The position numbers and the translations under genes were made by a program. The notes beneath the pieces are model-generated. The model ran no database searches, was not told the origin of the DNA, and saw only the letters and a program-made list of their open reading frames with translations. Of a stretch of 34,343 bases of DNA, positions 1-10,859 are shown in pieces; positions within the stretch are counted from its first letter, which is position 1; every line of letters begins with the position of its first letter. This DNA is from Bordetella parapertussis (GTDB lineage: Bacteria; Pseudomonadota; Gammaproteobacteria; Burkholderiales; Burkholderiaceae_C), in NCBI GenBank assembly GCA_945873925.1, contig CAMCES010000018.1, forward strand, positions 1 through 34,343, in the 5' to 3' direction.

Positions 1-381
1 TTGGGCCCTTTGGTGGTCAACGAGATCGCGCCTCGCCCGCACAACAGCGGCCACCACAGCATCGACAGTTGCGACGTGTCGCAGTTTGAATTGCAGGTGC
101 GCTGCATGGCGGGCTTGCCCCTGGTGCAGCCGCGTTTGCACAGCGCCAGCGTCATGCTGAACCTGTTGGGCGACTTGTGGTTTGCACAAGGTGATGAAGC
201 CGTTGAACCGCCTTGGCCGCAAGTGTTGGCCTTGCCTGGTGTGCATTTGCACCTGTATGGCAAAACACAAGCACGCACTGCTCGCAAGATGGGCCACCTC
301 ACCATCACGGCCGCCACGCCCGAGGCGGCCAAGCAAGTGGCCTTGCAAGCCGCCGCCATCTTGGGTATGGCTGTGTGGTGA
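1..381 (+). CDS. purK: N5-carboxyaminoimidazole ribonucleotide synthase, C-terminal part (gene runs off the left edge)
   Basis: This is the last 126 residues of an ATP-grasp protein whose start lies upstream of the window. The stretch NEIAPRPHNSGHHS near the start of the visible part is the characteristic PurK motif: Asn and Glu bind metal-ATP and the PRPHNSGH segment lies in the active site. The rest (roughly residues 35-126 of the fragment) is the small C-terminal barrel-like domain. PurK carboxylates 5-aminoimidazole ribonucleotide with ATP and bicarbonate to give N5-CAIR, the substrate of PurE in purine synthesis. The stop codon overlaps the GTG start of the next gene (GTGA), so the two are probably translationally coupled. 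In Burkholderiales purE usually lies just upstream, but that cannot be seen here. Confidence 0.93.
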   Translation: MGPLVVNEIAPRPHNSGHHSIDSCDVSQFELQVRCMAGLPLVQPRLHSASVMLNLLGDLWFAQGDEAVEPPWPQVLALPGVHLHLYGKTQARTARKMGHLTITAATPEAAKQVALQAAAILGMAVW

Positions 382-1367
382 CTGCCTCTGCCGACCAGGT
401 TCTGCAAGCCGCCCAGGCCCTGGCACGCGGTGAATTGATCGGTCTGCCGACCGAGACGGTTTACGGCTTGGCCGCGGACGCCAACAACCCCGCCGCGGTG
501 GCCCACATTTTTCAAACCAAGGGTCGCCCCGCTGACCATCCTTTGATCGTGCATGTCGTGGATGCTTCGCAAGTGAGGGGGTTTGCCAGCCATGTGCCCG
601 ACTTTGCCCAAGCCCTGATGCGCGAATGTTGGCCAGGCCCGCTCACCTTGATCTTGCCCAAACGTGTCGGGGTGGCCGATGCTGCTGCCGGTGGCCACCT
701 GACCATTGCGCTGCGTTGTCCCTCACACCCGTTGGCAAAAGCCGTGCTGCAGGCGGCACAAGCACTGGGTGTGCTGGGCGTGGCTGCGCCCAGTGCCAAC
801 CTGTTTGGCAGCGTGAGCCCCACCACCGCAGCGCATGTTCGTGAAGCTTTTCCATCGCTGCTGGTGCTCGATGGCGGCGCATGCGCTGTCGGTATCGAAT
901 CCACCATCGTTGACTGCAGCCGTGACCAGCCGGTGTTGCTGCGCCCGGGCATGTTGACCGTCTCGCAGCTGTCACAGGCCTGCGGTGTGGCGGTCTTGGT
1001 CGCGCAAGACGGCCTGCACAGCGAGCCGCTTGGCAAGGCAGTGGCTGGGTCTGCGCCCGCTGCACCTGGCAGCTTGGCCTCGCATTACGCGCCGCGAGCG
1101 CGCTTGCGTTTGATCAACAAGGCAGACATTTCGCGTCTGCTGCCAAGCACTGTGCGGGTGGCGGTCTGGAGTCGCGGTGCACTGCCCGCCTTAGCGGATG
1201 TTTTGCACGCGGTCATGCCCAGTGACGCAGCGCAATGTGCTCACGAATTGTTTGCGCAATTGCGTGCTTTGGACGCGCAAGGGGTGCAAGAAATTTGGGT
1301 GGAGATGCCGCCTGCGGGTGAGGCATGGGATGGGGTGCGAGACAGGTTGCAGCGCGCCGCGGCTTGA
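378..1367 (+). CDS. L-threonylcarbamoyladenylate synthase, Sua5 type
   Basis: A 329-residue protein with an N-terminal YrdC/TsaC domain (about residues 1-200) and a C-terminal Sua5 domain (about 220-329). It makes threonylcarbamoyl-AMP from threonine, bicarbonate and ATP, the first step of t6A37 modification of ANN-decoding tRNAs. The YrdC signature GLPTETVYGLAADA and the following KGRPADHPLIVHV segment form the nucleotide and threonine pocket; PGSLASHYAP marks the linker typical of Sua5 rather than short TsaC. The GTG start at 378 overlaps the purK stop. A longer reading from 213 would run far into purK and is unlikely. The gene ends at TGA 1365-1367, directly abutting the dacB stop on the other strand. 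TsaB, acting later in the same pathway, lies about 2.5 kb downstream. Confidence 0.92.
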   Translation: MTASADQVLQAAQALARGELIGLPTETVYGLAADANNPAAVAHIFQTKGRPADHPLIVHVVDASQVRGFASHVPDFAQALMRECWPGPLTLILPKRVGVADAAAGGHLTIALRCPSHPLAKAVLQAAQALGVLGVAAPSANLFGSVSPTTAAHVREAFPSLLVLDGGACAVGIESTIVDCSRDQPVLLRPGMLTVSQLSQACGVAVLVAQDGLHSEPLGKAVAGSAPAAPGSLASHYAPRARLRLINKADISRLLPSTVRVAVWSRGALPALADVLHAVMPSDAAQCAHELFAQLRALDAQGVQEIWVEMPPAGEAWDGVRDRLQRAAA

Positions 1368-2828
1368 TCAGCGCCCCGCGGTCCAGTCGATCAAAGCATC
1401 CATCACCGGTCTGGCTTGGTTGGCGTTGGCGTGGTTGAGCATCGCGACCAACACAAACCGTTGCCCGTTTTGCCCATCCACATAACCGCCAATGCCCATG
1501 GCGTCCTTCAAGCTGCCGGTCTTCAAGTGCGCGGTCGCACTGCTTTTACTGCGCTTGAAGGTGCCGTCCACGCCGGTCAAGGGTAGGGACGCGATCAACT
1601 CGGGCATGAAGGCTTGTCGCCAATTCCATTGAAGCAATACCGCCAAGGCCTGTGCGCTGATGCGTTGTTCGCGGCTCAAACCCGAGCCGTTGTCCAATAT
1701 GGGCAGTGGCGTGCCGATGCGTTCACGCCACCAAACCTCCACCACCTCTTTGGCCAAAGCGGGCGTGGCCAGGCCGCGCTTTTGCAAAGCCAAGCTCAAG
1801 AACAACTGCTCGGCCATCACGTTGTTGCTGAACTTGTTGATGTCGCGCACCACCTCGCCCAAGGTGGGTGACTCCAGCACGAACACCGGCTTCAAACCCA
1901 CAGGCACCAGGCCATCGCGCACACTGCCACCGAGTTGGCCGCCCACGTGTTGCCACATGCCCTGCACGGCACGCGCGGCAAAGCGTTCAGGGTCGGCATA
2001 AGCCACTGACCACAGCTTGTCGCTGCAAGCCGACGGATAGCCGCCTATGAAACGCAATTGCAATGGGTTGCCAAACTCGGGCTTCAAGGCGGCGCGGTAA
2101 TCGTTGCAATCGCCGCCCATCAAAGGCACGCTGCTTTGCACCTGCACGCCAGCCAGGGGCGGCTCGACATGCACATGCGCGAGCAGGTTGGACGGGTCGG
2201 GCACGAACTGCAGGGAAAGGGATTTGAAGTTCACCAAAAAAGCATCAGGGGCAGCGTTGTACGGGCGCAGTGGCTCTCCGTCAAAGCCTGCGGGGTCATG
2301 CGGGGGCAAAGAGAACACACTGCGGTCGAGCACGATATCGCCCTGGATCTGGCGAATGCCCAGGCCCTGCAGCCGCCGCATCGCCAACCACAGCTGCTCG
2401 ACGCCCAGCTTGGGGTCGCCACTGCCTTGCAAGTAGACGTTGCCCTGCAACACGCCTTGGCGAAGGCTGCCCTCGATGAACACCGGGGTGCGCCATTGAA
2501 AGGCGGGGCCGAGCAGGTCCAAAGCAGCGCTGGTGGTGACCAGCTTCATGAGGGAAGCCGGGTTGCGCAATGCCTCGGCTTGGTGGGATAAACGCACAGG
2601 GCCTGCAGCGCCCACGGGCAAGACCACGACACTCAAAGCCTCGCGCGGCAGCTTGGCGCGTTGCAAGGCATCTTCGACCGCCGGGGGCAAGGCGCCCAGG
2701 GTGGCTTGAGCCCACGTGTGGGTGCTCCAACACAGCGCAAGCCATGCCAAGCGGGTGGCCCACAAGCGACGAGTGGGGGGCCCCAAGCCAAAGGCTTGCA
2801 ACAGGGTGACGCGCGACAGAGCAAACAT
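1368..2828 (-). CDS. dacB: D-alanyl-D-alanine carboxypeptidase/endopeptidase (PBP4, DacB)
   Basis: A 486-residue penicillin-binding protein of the S13 family. The three active-site motifs are in order: SLMK at 92-95 (nucleophile Ser92), SNN at 334-336 and KTG at 436-438. The large insertion between the first two motifs is typical of PBP4. The N-terminus has arginines followed by a hydrophobic segment (about 27-39) and a likely cleavage site after TWA at 38-40, so it should act in the periplasm, trimming or cleaving peptidoglycan cross-links. Start: ATG at 2828; a longer in-frame reading to 2882 would overlap the divergent transporter gene and adds nothing like a signal peptide. It is transcribed divergently from the EamA transporter and converges on the Sua5 gene with no intergenic base. 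Confidence 0.92.
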   Translation of the reverse strand: MFALSRVTLLQAFGLGPPTRRLWATRLAWLALCWSTHTWAQATLGALPPAVEDALQRAKLPREALSVVVLPVGAAGPVRLSHQAEALRNPASLMKLVTTSAALDLLGPAFQWRTPVFIEGSLRQGVLQGNVYLQGSGDPKLGVEQLWLAMRRLQGLGIRQIQGDIVLDRSVFSLPPHDPAGFDGEPLRPYNAAPDAFLVNFKSLSLQFVPDPSNLLAHVHVEPPLAGVQVQSSVPLMGGDCNDYRAALKPEFGNPLQLRFIGGYPSACSDKLWSVAYADPERFAARAVQGMWQHVGGQLGGSVRDGLVPVGLKPVFVLESPTLGEVVRDINKFSNNVMAEQLFLSLALQKRGLATPALAKEVVEVWWRERIGTPLPILDNGSGLSREQRISAQALAVLLQWNWRQAFMPELIASLPLTGVDGTFKRSKSSATAHLKTGSLKDAMGIGGYVDGQNGQRFVLVAMLNHANANQARPVMDALIDWTAGR

Positions 2829-2834
2829 CTGTGC

Positions 2835-2840
2835 ATTATG
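2835..2840 (-). promoter_or_regulatory. -10-like element of dacB
   Basis: On the minus strand the hexamer reads CATAAT and ends 6 nt before the dacB ATG, so transcription would begin about at the start codon. No convincing -35 is visible at 16-18 bp and there is no Shine-Dalgarno. Inference from spacing only. Confidence 0.4.
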
Positions 2841-2860
2841 AAACCCACCGCTGCAACACA

Positions 2861-2866
2861 GATAAT
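2861..2866 (+). promoter_or_regulatory. -10-like element of the EamA transporter gene
   Basis: GATAAT ends 6 nt before the ATG at 2873. As for dacB on the other strand, the predicted start of transcription falls on the start codon and no Shine-Dalgarno precedes it. The -35 is not recognisable. Confidence 0.38.
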
Positions 2867-2872
2867 CGCTGG

Positions 2873-3853
2873 ATGCATTCACCCTTTCTGCGCCTGCGGC
2901 AGCTCTCGCCTCGAACCGTTGGCCTGCTCTCTGCGGTCATCACTGTGTCGATTTGGAGCGCCTTCATCGTCATCGCCCGCGCCTCCGCCTCAGGCCATTT
3001 GCTGCCACTGGACATGGCTTGGGCGCGCATCGTCGGCGCCAGCCTGGTGCTGCTCCCCTGGGGCTACTGGCTCAGCCGCCAAGCACGCAAGCGCGGGGAA
3101 AACCGCGGCTCTTTTGGTGGGCTGTCTCCCTTGCCCCTGGGCCTGACGGTGCGGGTCGGTTTTTTCGGGGGCTTGGCTTATGCCTTACTCAGCTACAGCG
3201 GTTTTTTCCTCGCGCCTGCAGCGCATGCCTCGGTCTTGATGCCAGGTTTTTTACCAGTGTGGACCAGCCTGTTGGCCTTGCTTTTGTTGGCTGAGCGCTT
3301 GCATGGCAACCGCTTGGCCGGTTTGGTATTGATCGTCAGCGGTGGCATGCTGGTCGGTGGCAGCAGTTTGTTGCACGCGTTTGATGGCGGCACTGTCTGG
3401 CTGGGTGACCTGTTCTTTTTGAGCGCGAGTTTGAGTTGGTCTGCCTACAGTGTGATCAGCCGCCGTTATGGCCTGCAAGCCGTGCCCGCCACCATCGCGA
3501 TCACGTGTTTTGCCTTTTTCAGCTTTGTGCCTGTCTACAGCCTGCTGGCGTTGAGTGACAACATTCCCAGCCATTTGCTGAGCGCCCCCTTGAATGAGTT
3601 GCTGTTCCAAGCGGCGTTCCAAGGCGGCGGCTCGGTGGTCATCTCGGGCATTACCTTCACCCAAATGATCCGCTACTTTGGTCCGGTGCGCTCGACCATG
3701 ATTACCTCCCTGGTGCCAGGTTTGTCTGCGCTGGGCGCGGTGGTGTTTTTGGGTGAGCCCTTGGGCCTGCATTTGCTCTTGGGCTTGTCGTTGGTGACGG
3801 CTGGTATTTTGTTCGGGATCCGCAAAGCACCCTTGGCCAAGGCGACCGCATGA
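2873..3853 (+). CDS. EamA/DMT-family inner-membrane transporter
   Basis: A 326-residue very hydrophobic protein with the two-fold EamA repeat of the drug/metabolite transporter superfamily, about ten membrane segments. The first half includes TVSIWSAFIVIARASAS and a later HASVLMPGFLPVWTSLLALL; the second half repeats the pattern with FGPVRSTMITSLVPGLSALG and LGEPLGLHLLLGLSLVTAG, the classic end of an EamA domain. The substrate cannot be told from sequence; relatives export amino acids or other metabolites. The start at 2873 is chosen because the longer reading from 2831 adds 14 polar residues that overlap the dacB promoter region. The stop overlaps the tsaB ATG by four bases (ATGA), so it is likely the first gene of an operon with tsaB, rimI and the glycosylase. 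Confidence 0.85.
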   Translation: MHSPFLRLRQLSPRTVGLLSAVITVSIWSAFIVIARASASGHLLPLDMAWARIVGASLVLLPWGYWLSRQARKRGENRGSFGGLSPLPLGLTVRVGFFGGLAYALLSYSGFFLAPAAHASVLMPGFLPVWTSLLALLLLAERLHGNRLAGLVLIVSGGMLVGGSSLLHAFDGGTVWLGDLFFLSASLSWSAYSVISRRYGLQAVPATIAITCFAFFSFVPVYSLLALSDNIPSHLLSAPLNELLFQAAFQGGGSVVISGITFTQMIRYFGPVRSTMITSLVPGLSALGAVVFLGEPLGLHLLLGLSLVTAGILFGIRKAPLAKATA

Positions 3854-4554
3854 AGCTCTTGGCGATTGACACCAGCACCGAGCGCATGAGCTTGGCACTG
3901 CAAGTGCAAGACCAGCGATGGAGCCATGACGGGGCGGCTGGCCAGCAGTCCTCTGCCAGCCTGATCCCCGCCATCCTGGCTTTGCTGGCACAAGCAGGCT
4001 TGGCTTTGCAACAACTCGACGCGATCGCGTTTGGCCAAGGCCCAGGCGCGTTCACCGGTTTGCGCAGCGCGTGTGCCGTGGCCCAGGGCTTGGCCTTGGG
4101 TGCCAATCTGCCCCTGCTGCCGATCGACAGTTTGTTGTGCGTGGCCGAGGCCGCCTGCCCGCGCGGTCAACGCGTCTTGAGCGTGATGGACGCCCGCATG
4201 GGCCAGGTGTATGCCGCGGCTTATGCCTGGGAAGGCCAAGCTTGGCGGATCGTGCAAGCACCCAGTCTCACCACGGCGGCGGCATTGGCATGGCCGCTTG
4301 CATGGCATGGCCAAGCCATTGTGCTGGCGGGCAATGCTGCCCAAGCGCACGCGGCAGGTTTGCAACATCTGGTGGATGCAGGCGCAGACATGCAGATGCA
4401 ATGGCCCACCGCAACTGCGATGCTGCGTTTGGCCGCCTTGGCTTGGCAGCGTGGCGAAGCGGTTTCCCCCGAACTGGCCGCTCCGGTGTATGTGCGCGAC
4501 CAAGTGGCTTTGACCGCCGCAGAACGCGCCGCCTTGAAAGCGGCCTCTGCATGA
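3850..4554 (+). CDS. tsaB: tRNA threonylcarbamoyladenosine biosynthesis protein TsaB
   Basis: A 234-residue ASKHA-fold protein. The N-terminus MKLLAIDTSTERMSLAL is the phosphate-1 loop typical of TsaB/TsaD, and GQGPGAFTGLRSACAVAQGLA at about residues 61-81 is the most conserved TsaB block. TsaB is a non-catalytic partner that binds TsaD and TsaE in the complex that transfers threonylcarbamoyl to A37 of tRNA. The threonylcarbamoyl-AMP it needs would come from the Sua5-type enzyme at the left end of the window. Both ends overlap neighbours by four bases (ATGA with the transporter upstream and with rimI downstream), strong evidence for co-transcription and coupled translation. Confidence 0.93.
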   Translation: MKLLAIDTSTERMSLALQVQDQRWSHDGAAGQQSSASLIPAILALLAQAGLALQQLDAIAFGQGPGAFTGLRSACAVAQGLALGANLPLLPIDSLLCVAEAACPRGQRVLSVMDARMGQVYAAAYAWEGQAWRIVQAPSLTTAAALAWPLAWHGQAIVLAGNAAQAHAAGLQHLVDAGADMQMQWPTATAMLRLAALAWQRGEAVSPELAAPVYVRDQVALTAAERAALKAASA

Positions 4555-5042
4555 AGCGCTGGTGGGGCGCAGCCCCCGACAAACCGCTTGGGCCCCGTTT
4601 GAACCCACCCGTGCCGATGTCCGCAGACCACCTGACCCAGGTGCTGCACCTCGAACAAGGCGCGTATTCCCACCCATGGACACGTGGCAATTTCATCGAC
4701 TCGATGGCCGCTGGCTACCACATGCCGGTATGGTTCAGCGGCGAAGCCTTGGCTTGCTACCTGGTGGCCATGCGCGGGGTGGACGAGGTGCATTTGCTCA
4801 ACCTCACCGTGGCCCCGGACTTGCAGCGCCAAGGTTTGGCTCGCCTGATGCTGCAGGCCTTGCTCGACTGGGCCCGCAGCCGAGAGGCCAAAACGGTTTG
4901 GCTCGAGGTGCGCGCCAGCAACCACCGCGCGATCGCGCTCTACCAAGCGCAGGGTTTTGTGCAAGAGGGTTTGCGTAAAAACTACTATCCCCTGAACCTT
5001 GAGCAGCGCGAGGACGCGGTGGTCATGGGCTTGCAGTGTTAA
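4551..5042 (+). CDS. rimI: Ribosomal protein S18 N-alpha-acetyltransferase (GNAT family)
   Basis: A 163-residue GNAT acetyltransferase. The acetyl-CoA-binding motif A is seen as LTVAPDLQRQGLARLML (Q-x-x-G-x-A core), followed by LEVRASNHRAIALYQAQGF, a block strongly typical of RimI, and a C-terminal KNYYPLNLEQREDAVVM. RimI acetylates the N-terminal alanine of ribosomal protein S18. There is an N-terminal extension of about 22 residues (starting MKRWWGAAP) before the conserved domain; a start at the Met of PVPMSADHL is possible, but the ATG at 4551 overlaps the tsaB stop and fits operon logic. tsaB-rimI adjacency is common in Proteobacteria. Confidence 0.9.
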   Translation: MKRWWGAAPDKPLGPRLNPPVPMSADHLTQVLHLEQGAYSHPWTRGNFIDSMAAGYHMPVWFSGEALACYLVAMRGVDEVHLLNLTVAPDLQRQGLARLMLQALLDWARSREAKTVWLEVRASNHRAIALYQAQGFVQEGLRKNYYPLNLEQREDAVVMGLQC

Positions 5043-5052
5043 GGTTTGGGCC

Positions 5053-5874
5053 ATGCGGCTGAACCTCGACAACCGGCAACGCGCCATCTTGGCCGAGATC
5101 GGCGTGCGCGTGTGGTCGCCGCCCAGCGGGCACATGCTGCCCACCCGACTGCAATCGACGGCCCAGAAGCAAACCCCCGCACCCGGATTGCCTGTGCAAA
5201 AGCTGGCAGCCACACCGGTGGCCTTGTCCACCCTGCCGGTGGCCTTCTCGCCCCTGCCTGTCGGATTGGCCCAGTTAGATTGGCCAGCGCTGTCCCAAGC
5301 GGCCCAGGCTTGTCAAGCCTGTGGCTTGTGCCAGGGGCGGCACCACAGCCTGTTTGCCAGTGGCTCGGCCGCGCCTGGCCAGGCTTCAGACTGGTTGATC
5401 GTGGGTGACGCGCCCACCGATGCCGAGGACCTGGCAGGCCACGCCTTTGTGGGCGAGGAAGGGGAGTTGCTGGACGCGATGCTGCAGGCCGTGGGTTTGT
5501 CTCGACACGCCAACCACACTGGGCCTGAGCACACCGTGGTCACCAGCGCGGTGAAATGCCACCCACCGGACAACCGCAACCCCAGCGCCGAGGAAATCGC
5601 GATTTGCCATGCCTACTTGCAGCGGCAAATCGAGCTGCTGCAACCCAAGGTGATCTTGGCCTTGGGTCGATTTGCGGCACAAGCATTGCTGACGCCGGGC
5701 TTGGGCGAGGCCGCATCGCAGCCACTGGGCAAGTTGCGCGGCCAAGTGCACCATGCGCATGGCCGCCCGGTGGTGGTGAGTTACCACCCCAGGTATTTGC
5801 TGCGCAGCCCGGCTGACAAAGCCAAGGCCTGGGCTGACCTGTGCCTGGCCAAGCAACAGGTGCAGCCTGACTGA
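5053..5874 (+). CDS. Uracil-DNA glycosylase superfamily protein (family 4-like, iron-sulfur type)
   Basis: A 273-residue protein with a variable proline-rich N-terminal region (about 1-80) and a UDG domain (about 82-270). Candidate 4Fe-4S ligands are Cys87, Cys90 and/or Cys93, then Cys169 in the VKCHPPDNRNP block and Cys185 in IAICHAYL, the family-4 spacing. The late motif SYHPRYLLRSPADKAKAW (244-260) carries the catalytic-loop histidine. Motif 1 reads GDAPTDAEDLAGHAFVG, where family 4 normally has GEAPG, so specificity could differ. The expected role is removal of uracil from DNA as the first step of base excision repair. Start at ATG 5053, ten bases after the rimI stop; likely the same operon. 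Confidence 0.87.
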   Translation: MRLNLDNRQRAILAEIGVRVWSPPSGHMLPTRLQSTAQKQTPAPGLPVQKLAATPVALSTLPVAFSPLPVGLAQLDWPALSQAAQACQACGLCQGRHHSLFASGSAAPGQASDWLIVGDAPTDAEDLAGHAFVGEEGELLDAMLQAVGLSRHANHTGPEHTVVTSAVKCHPPDNRNPSAEEIAICHAYLQRQIELLQPKVILALGRFAAQALLTPGLGEAASQPLGKLRGQVHHAHGRPVVVSYHPRYLLRSPADKAKAWADLCLAKQQVQPD

Positions 5875-5892
5875 TCCAGCATGGCTGACTTC

Positions 5893-5898
5893 TACAAT
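5893..5898 (+). promoter_or_regulatory. -10-like element of pyrF
   Basis: TACAAT ends 7 nt before the pyrF ATG in the 31-bp gap after the glycosylase gene. It would give an almost leaderless pyrF mRNA. No good -35 is seen at 16-18 bp, so pyrF may also be read from the upstream operon. Confidence 0.42.
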
Positions 5899-5905
5899 CG
5901 GTGAC

Positions 5906-6745
5906 ATGAACTTCACCGACATGCTGCAACAGGCCAGCAATCAAGCCCAGTCGCTGCTGTGCGTTGGCCTGGACCCCGAGCCCCAAAAGTTTCCAGTCGC
6001 CCTGCGGGACGACCCCAGCCAGATATTTGATTTTTGTGCCCAGGTGGTTGACGCCATCCATGACCTGGTGTGCGCCTTCAAACCGCAAATCGCTTACTTT
6101 GCCGCGCACCGCGCCGAGGCCCAACTCGAGCAACTGATCCGCCATATCCGCGAGGTTGCGCCCCATGTGCCGGTGATCTTGGATGCCAAACGCGGTGACA
6201 TCGGCTCCACCGCTGAGCAATACGCGATCGAAGCGTTTGAGCGGTATGGCGCGGATGCGGTGACCTTGTCTCCGTTCATGGGCTTTGACTCGATCGAGCC
6301 CTATTTGCGTCGCCACGGCAAGGGCGCATTTTTGCTCTGCCGCACCTCCAACCCTGGTGGCGACGATTTGCAAAACCAACGCTTGGCCGCGCTCGAAGGC
6401 CAGCCATTGCTCTATGAACACATCGCGCGTTTGGCCCAAGGCCCCTGGAACCTCAACGGCCAACTCGGTTTGGTGGTGGGCGCGACCTACCCCGCCGAGA
6501 TCGAGCGCGTGCGCCAGATCGCACCGACCCTGCCTTTGCTGATCCCAGGCGTGGGCGCCCAAGGCGGGGACCCGCTGGCCACAGTCAAAGCAGGCTTGCG
6601 CAAGACCGAGGGACGCGTCAGTGGCAACATCATCGTCAATTCATCACGCGCTGTTTTGTATGCATCAGGTGGTTTGGATTTTGCGCAGGCTGCCCGCTTG
6701 GCAGCCAGCGCCACGCGCGACCAGCTTCGCCTGGCCGCGGTTTGA
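5906..6745 (+). CDS. pyrF: Orotidine 5'-phosphate decarboxylase (type 2)
   Basis: A 279-residue TIM-barrel enzyme that decarboxylates OMP to UMP, the last step of pyrimidine nucleotide synthesis. The catalytic signature DAKRGD is at 93-98 (Lys95 central) and the N-terminal LLCVGLDPEPQKFP is diagnostic. The phosphate-binding part is seen as LLIPGVGAQGGD and later IIVNSSRAVLYAS. The length of about 270-280 and these motifs identify the longer type-2 family rather than the 230-residue E. coli type. The TGA (6743-6745) touches the uvrA stop codon on the opposite strand with no base between them. Confidence 0.96.
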   Translation: MNFTDMLQQASNQAQSLLCVGLDPEPQKFPVALRDDPSQIFDFCAQVVDAIHDLVCAFKPQIAYFAAHRAEAQLEQLIRHIREVAPHVPVILDAKRGDIGSTAEQYAIEAFERYGADAVTLSPFMGFDSIEPYLRRHGKGAFLLCRTSNPGGDDLQNQRLAALEGQPLLYEHIARLAQGPWNLNGQLGLVVGATYPAEIERVRQIAPTLPLLIPGVGAQGGDPLATVKAGLRKTEGRVSGNIIVNSSRAVLYASGGLDFAQAARLAASATRDQLRLAAV

Positions 6746-9730
<2,985 letters not shown>

Positions 9731-9808
9731 GGCTGTACATTTCTGACGGGCAACCCGCCATCATAGTGAACCTGCACATCCCAGGGTCCATGCCTCCCCG
9801 ATGAGCCT

Positions 9809-10834
9809 TTAAGCTGCCACCGCTGCTTGCCAAGCCTGCGCCACCATGGCGGGGCTGAGATCGTTCAGGCAGCGGGTGTGGCCCAGCGGACACACCCGCT
9901 CAAAGCAGGGTGCACAGTCCAAAGGCGCTTGGTAGTCGGCTTGGTTTTTCAGCCAAAGCACCCGGGCTCGGTCACTCAAGGGCGGGGTGTGCAGTGGGCT
10001 TGACGAGCCAAACACCGCCACCTGCGGCACGCCAAAAGCGGCAGCCACGTGCATCAGCCCTGAATCATTGCTGACCACCGAATGGGCGGCGGCGATCAGC
10101 GCCATGGCCTGGCTCAGGCTGGTCATGCCTGCCAACGAGCGCAGCTGCGTGGCGCCCAGGGCTTGGCTCAGCGACACAATGTCAGCGCACAAGTCTGCCT
10201 CTTTGGCCGAACCCAAGAGCAGCACCGGCATGCGCAGTTGCGCGGCCAAGGCCGCAAAGTGCTGTGCTGGCCAACGCTTGGCCGGGCCGTATTCGGCACC
10301 CGGCACCATCACCACGTACGAAGCCGTGGTCAGTTGCTGCGCTTGCAAACCGCTTTTGAGCAGCTCAAGCGGCAGGTCCAGGCGCGGTGCGGGCAGCGTG
10401 CCCAGTGGCGGTGGGCTGCCGGCCAAGGCCAGGTAATGCGCCACCATCGAACCCCGGCTGTGCCTTGGTGGGTTGGGCAGGCGGCGGGTCAACACGCCGT
10501 AGCGTGACTCGCCGTGGTAGCCGATGCGCTCAGGGATGCCCGCCCACCAGGGCAGCAAGGCGCTTTTGAGGGAATTGGGGCCAAGGTAGGCGCGCTCGAA
10601 GCGGCCCTTGAGCGCCAAGGCCATGGCGCGCCTGGCCGACCATTGCAGGCCGCCGTGTTGAAACGGCAGCTCGATGACGTCTTGCACACTGGGCATGGCG
10701 CGGTAGATCGGCGCCACCCAGGGCAAGGCAGCCACCGTGAGGCGTTCGCCGCGCTCGGCCAAGCAGCGCATCAGCGGCTCGGTCATCACCGCGTCGCCAA
10801 TCCATTGCGGCGCGATCACCAGGCTGGCTGTCAT
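9809..10834 (-). CDS. waaF: ADP-heptose:LPS heptosyltransferase II
   Basis: A 341-residue GT-B glycosyltransferase of family 9. It should transfer the second L-glycero-D-manno-heptose to the LPS inner core at the cytoplasmic face of the inner membrane. Support: the N-terminal APQWIGDAVMTEPLMRCL (family start with the acceptor-side Gly-Asp-x-Val/Met), the mid-part VVMVPGAEYGPAKRWPAQHF (ADP-heptose site), SNDSGLMHVAAAFGVPQVAV, and a C-terminal CPLGHTRCLNDLSP that is characteristic of WaaF rather than WaaC. The start is ATG at 10834, 25 bp after the zinc-finger gene, consistent with an operon. 78 bp separate it from uvrA. Confidence 0.9.
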   Translation of the reverse strand: MTASLVIAPQWIGDAVMTEPLMRCLAERGERLTVAALPWVAPIYRAMPSVQDVIELPFQHGGLQWSARRAMALALKGRFERAYLGPNSLKSALLPWWAGIPERIGYHGESRYGVLTRRLPNPPRHSRGSMVAHYLALAGSPPPLGTLPAPRLDLPLELLKSGLQAQQLTTASYVVMVPGAEYGPAKRWPAQHFAALAAQLRMPVLLLGSAKEADLCADIVSLSQALGATQLRSLAGMTSLSQAMALIAAAHSVVSNDSGLMHVAAAFGVPQVAVFGSSSPLHTPPLSDRARVLWLKNQADYQAPLDCAPCFERVCPLGHTRCLNDLSPAMVAQAWQAAVAA

Positions 10835-10859
10835 GGCTTGGATGGCGATCAGATTCCCA

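Noticed and set aside
213..377. N-terminal extension of the Sua5-type gene into purK
   Set aside because: The added sequence is a shadow of purK; the GTG at 378 overlapping the purK stop gives the normal family N-terminus.
9733..9748. Possible LexA (SOS) box upstream of uvrA
   Set aside because: CTG-N10 is followed by ACG, not CAG; only a half-site is present.
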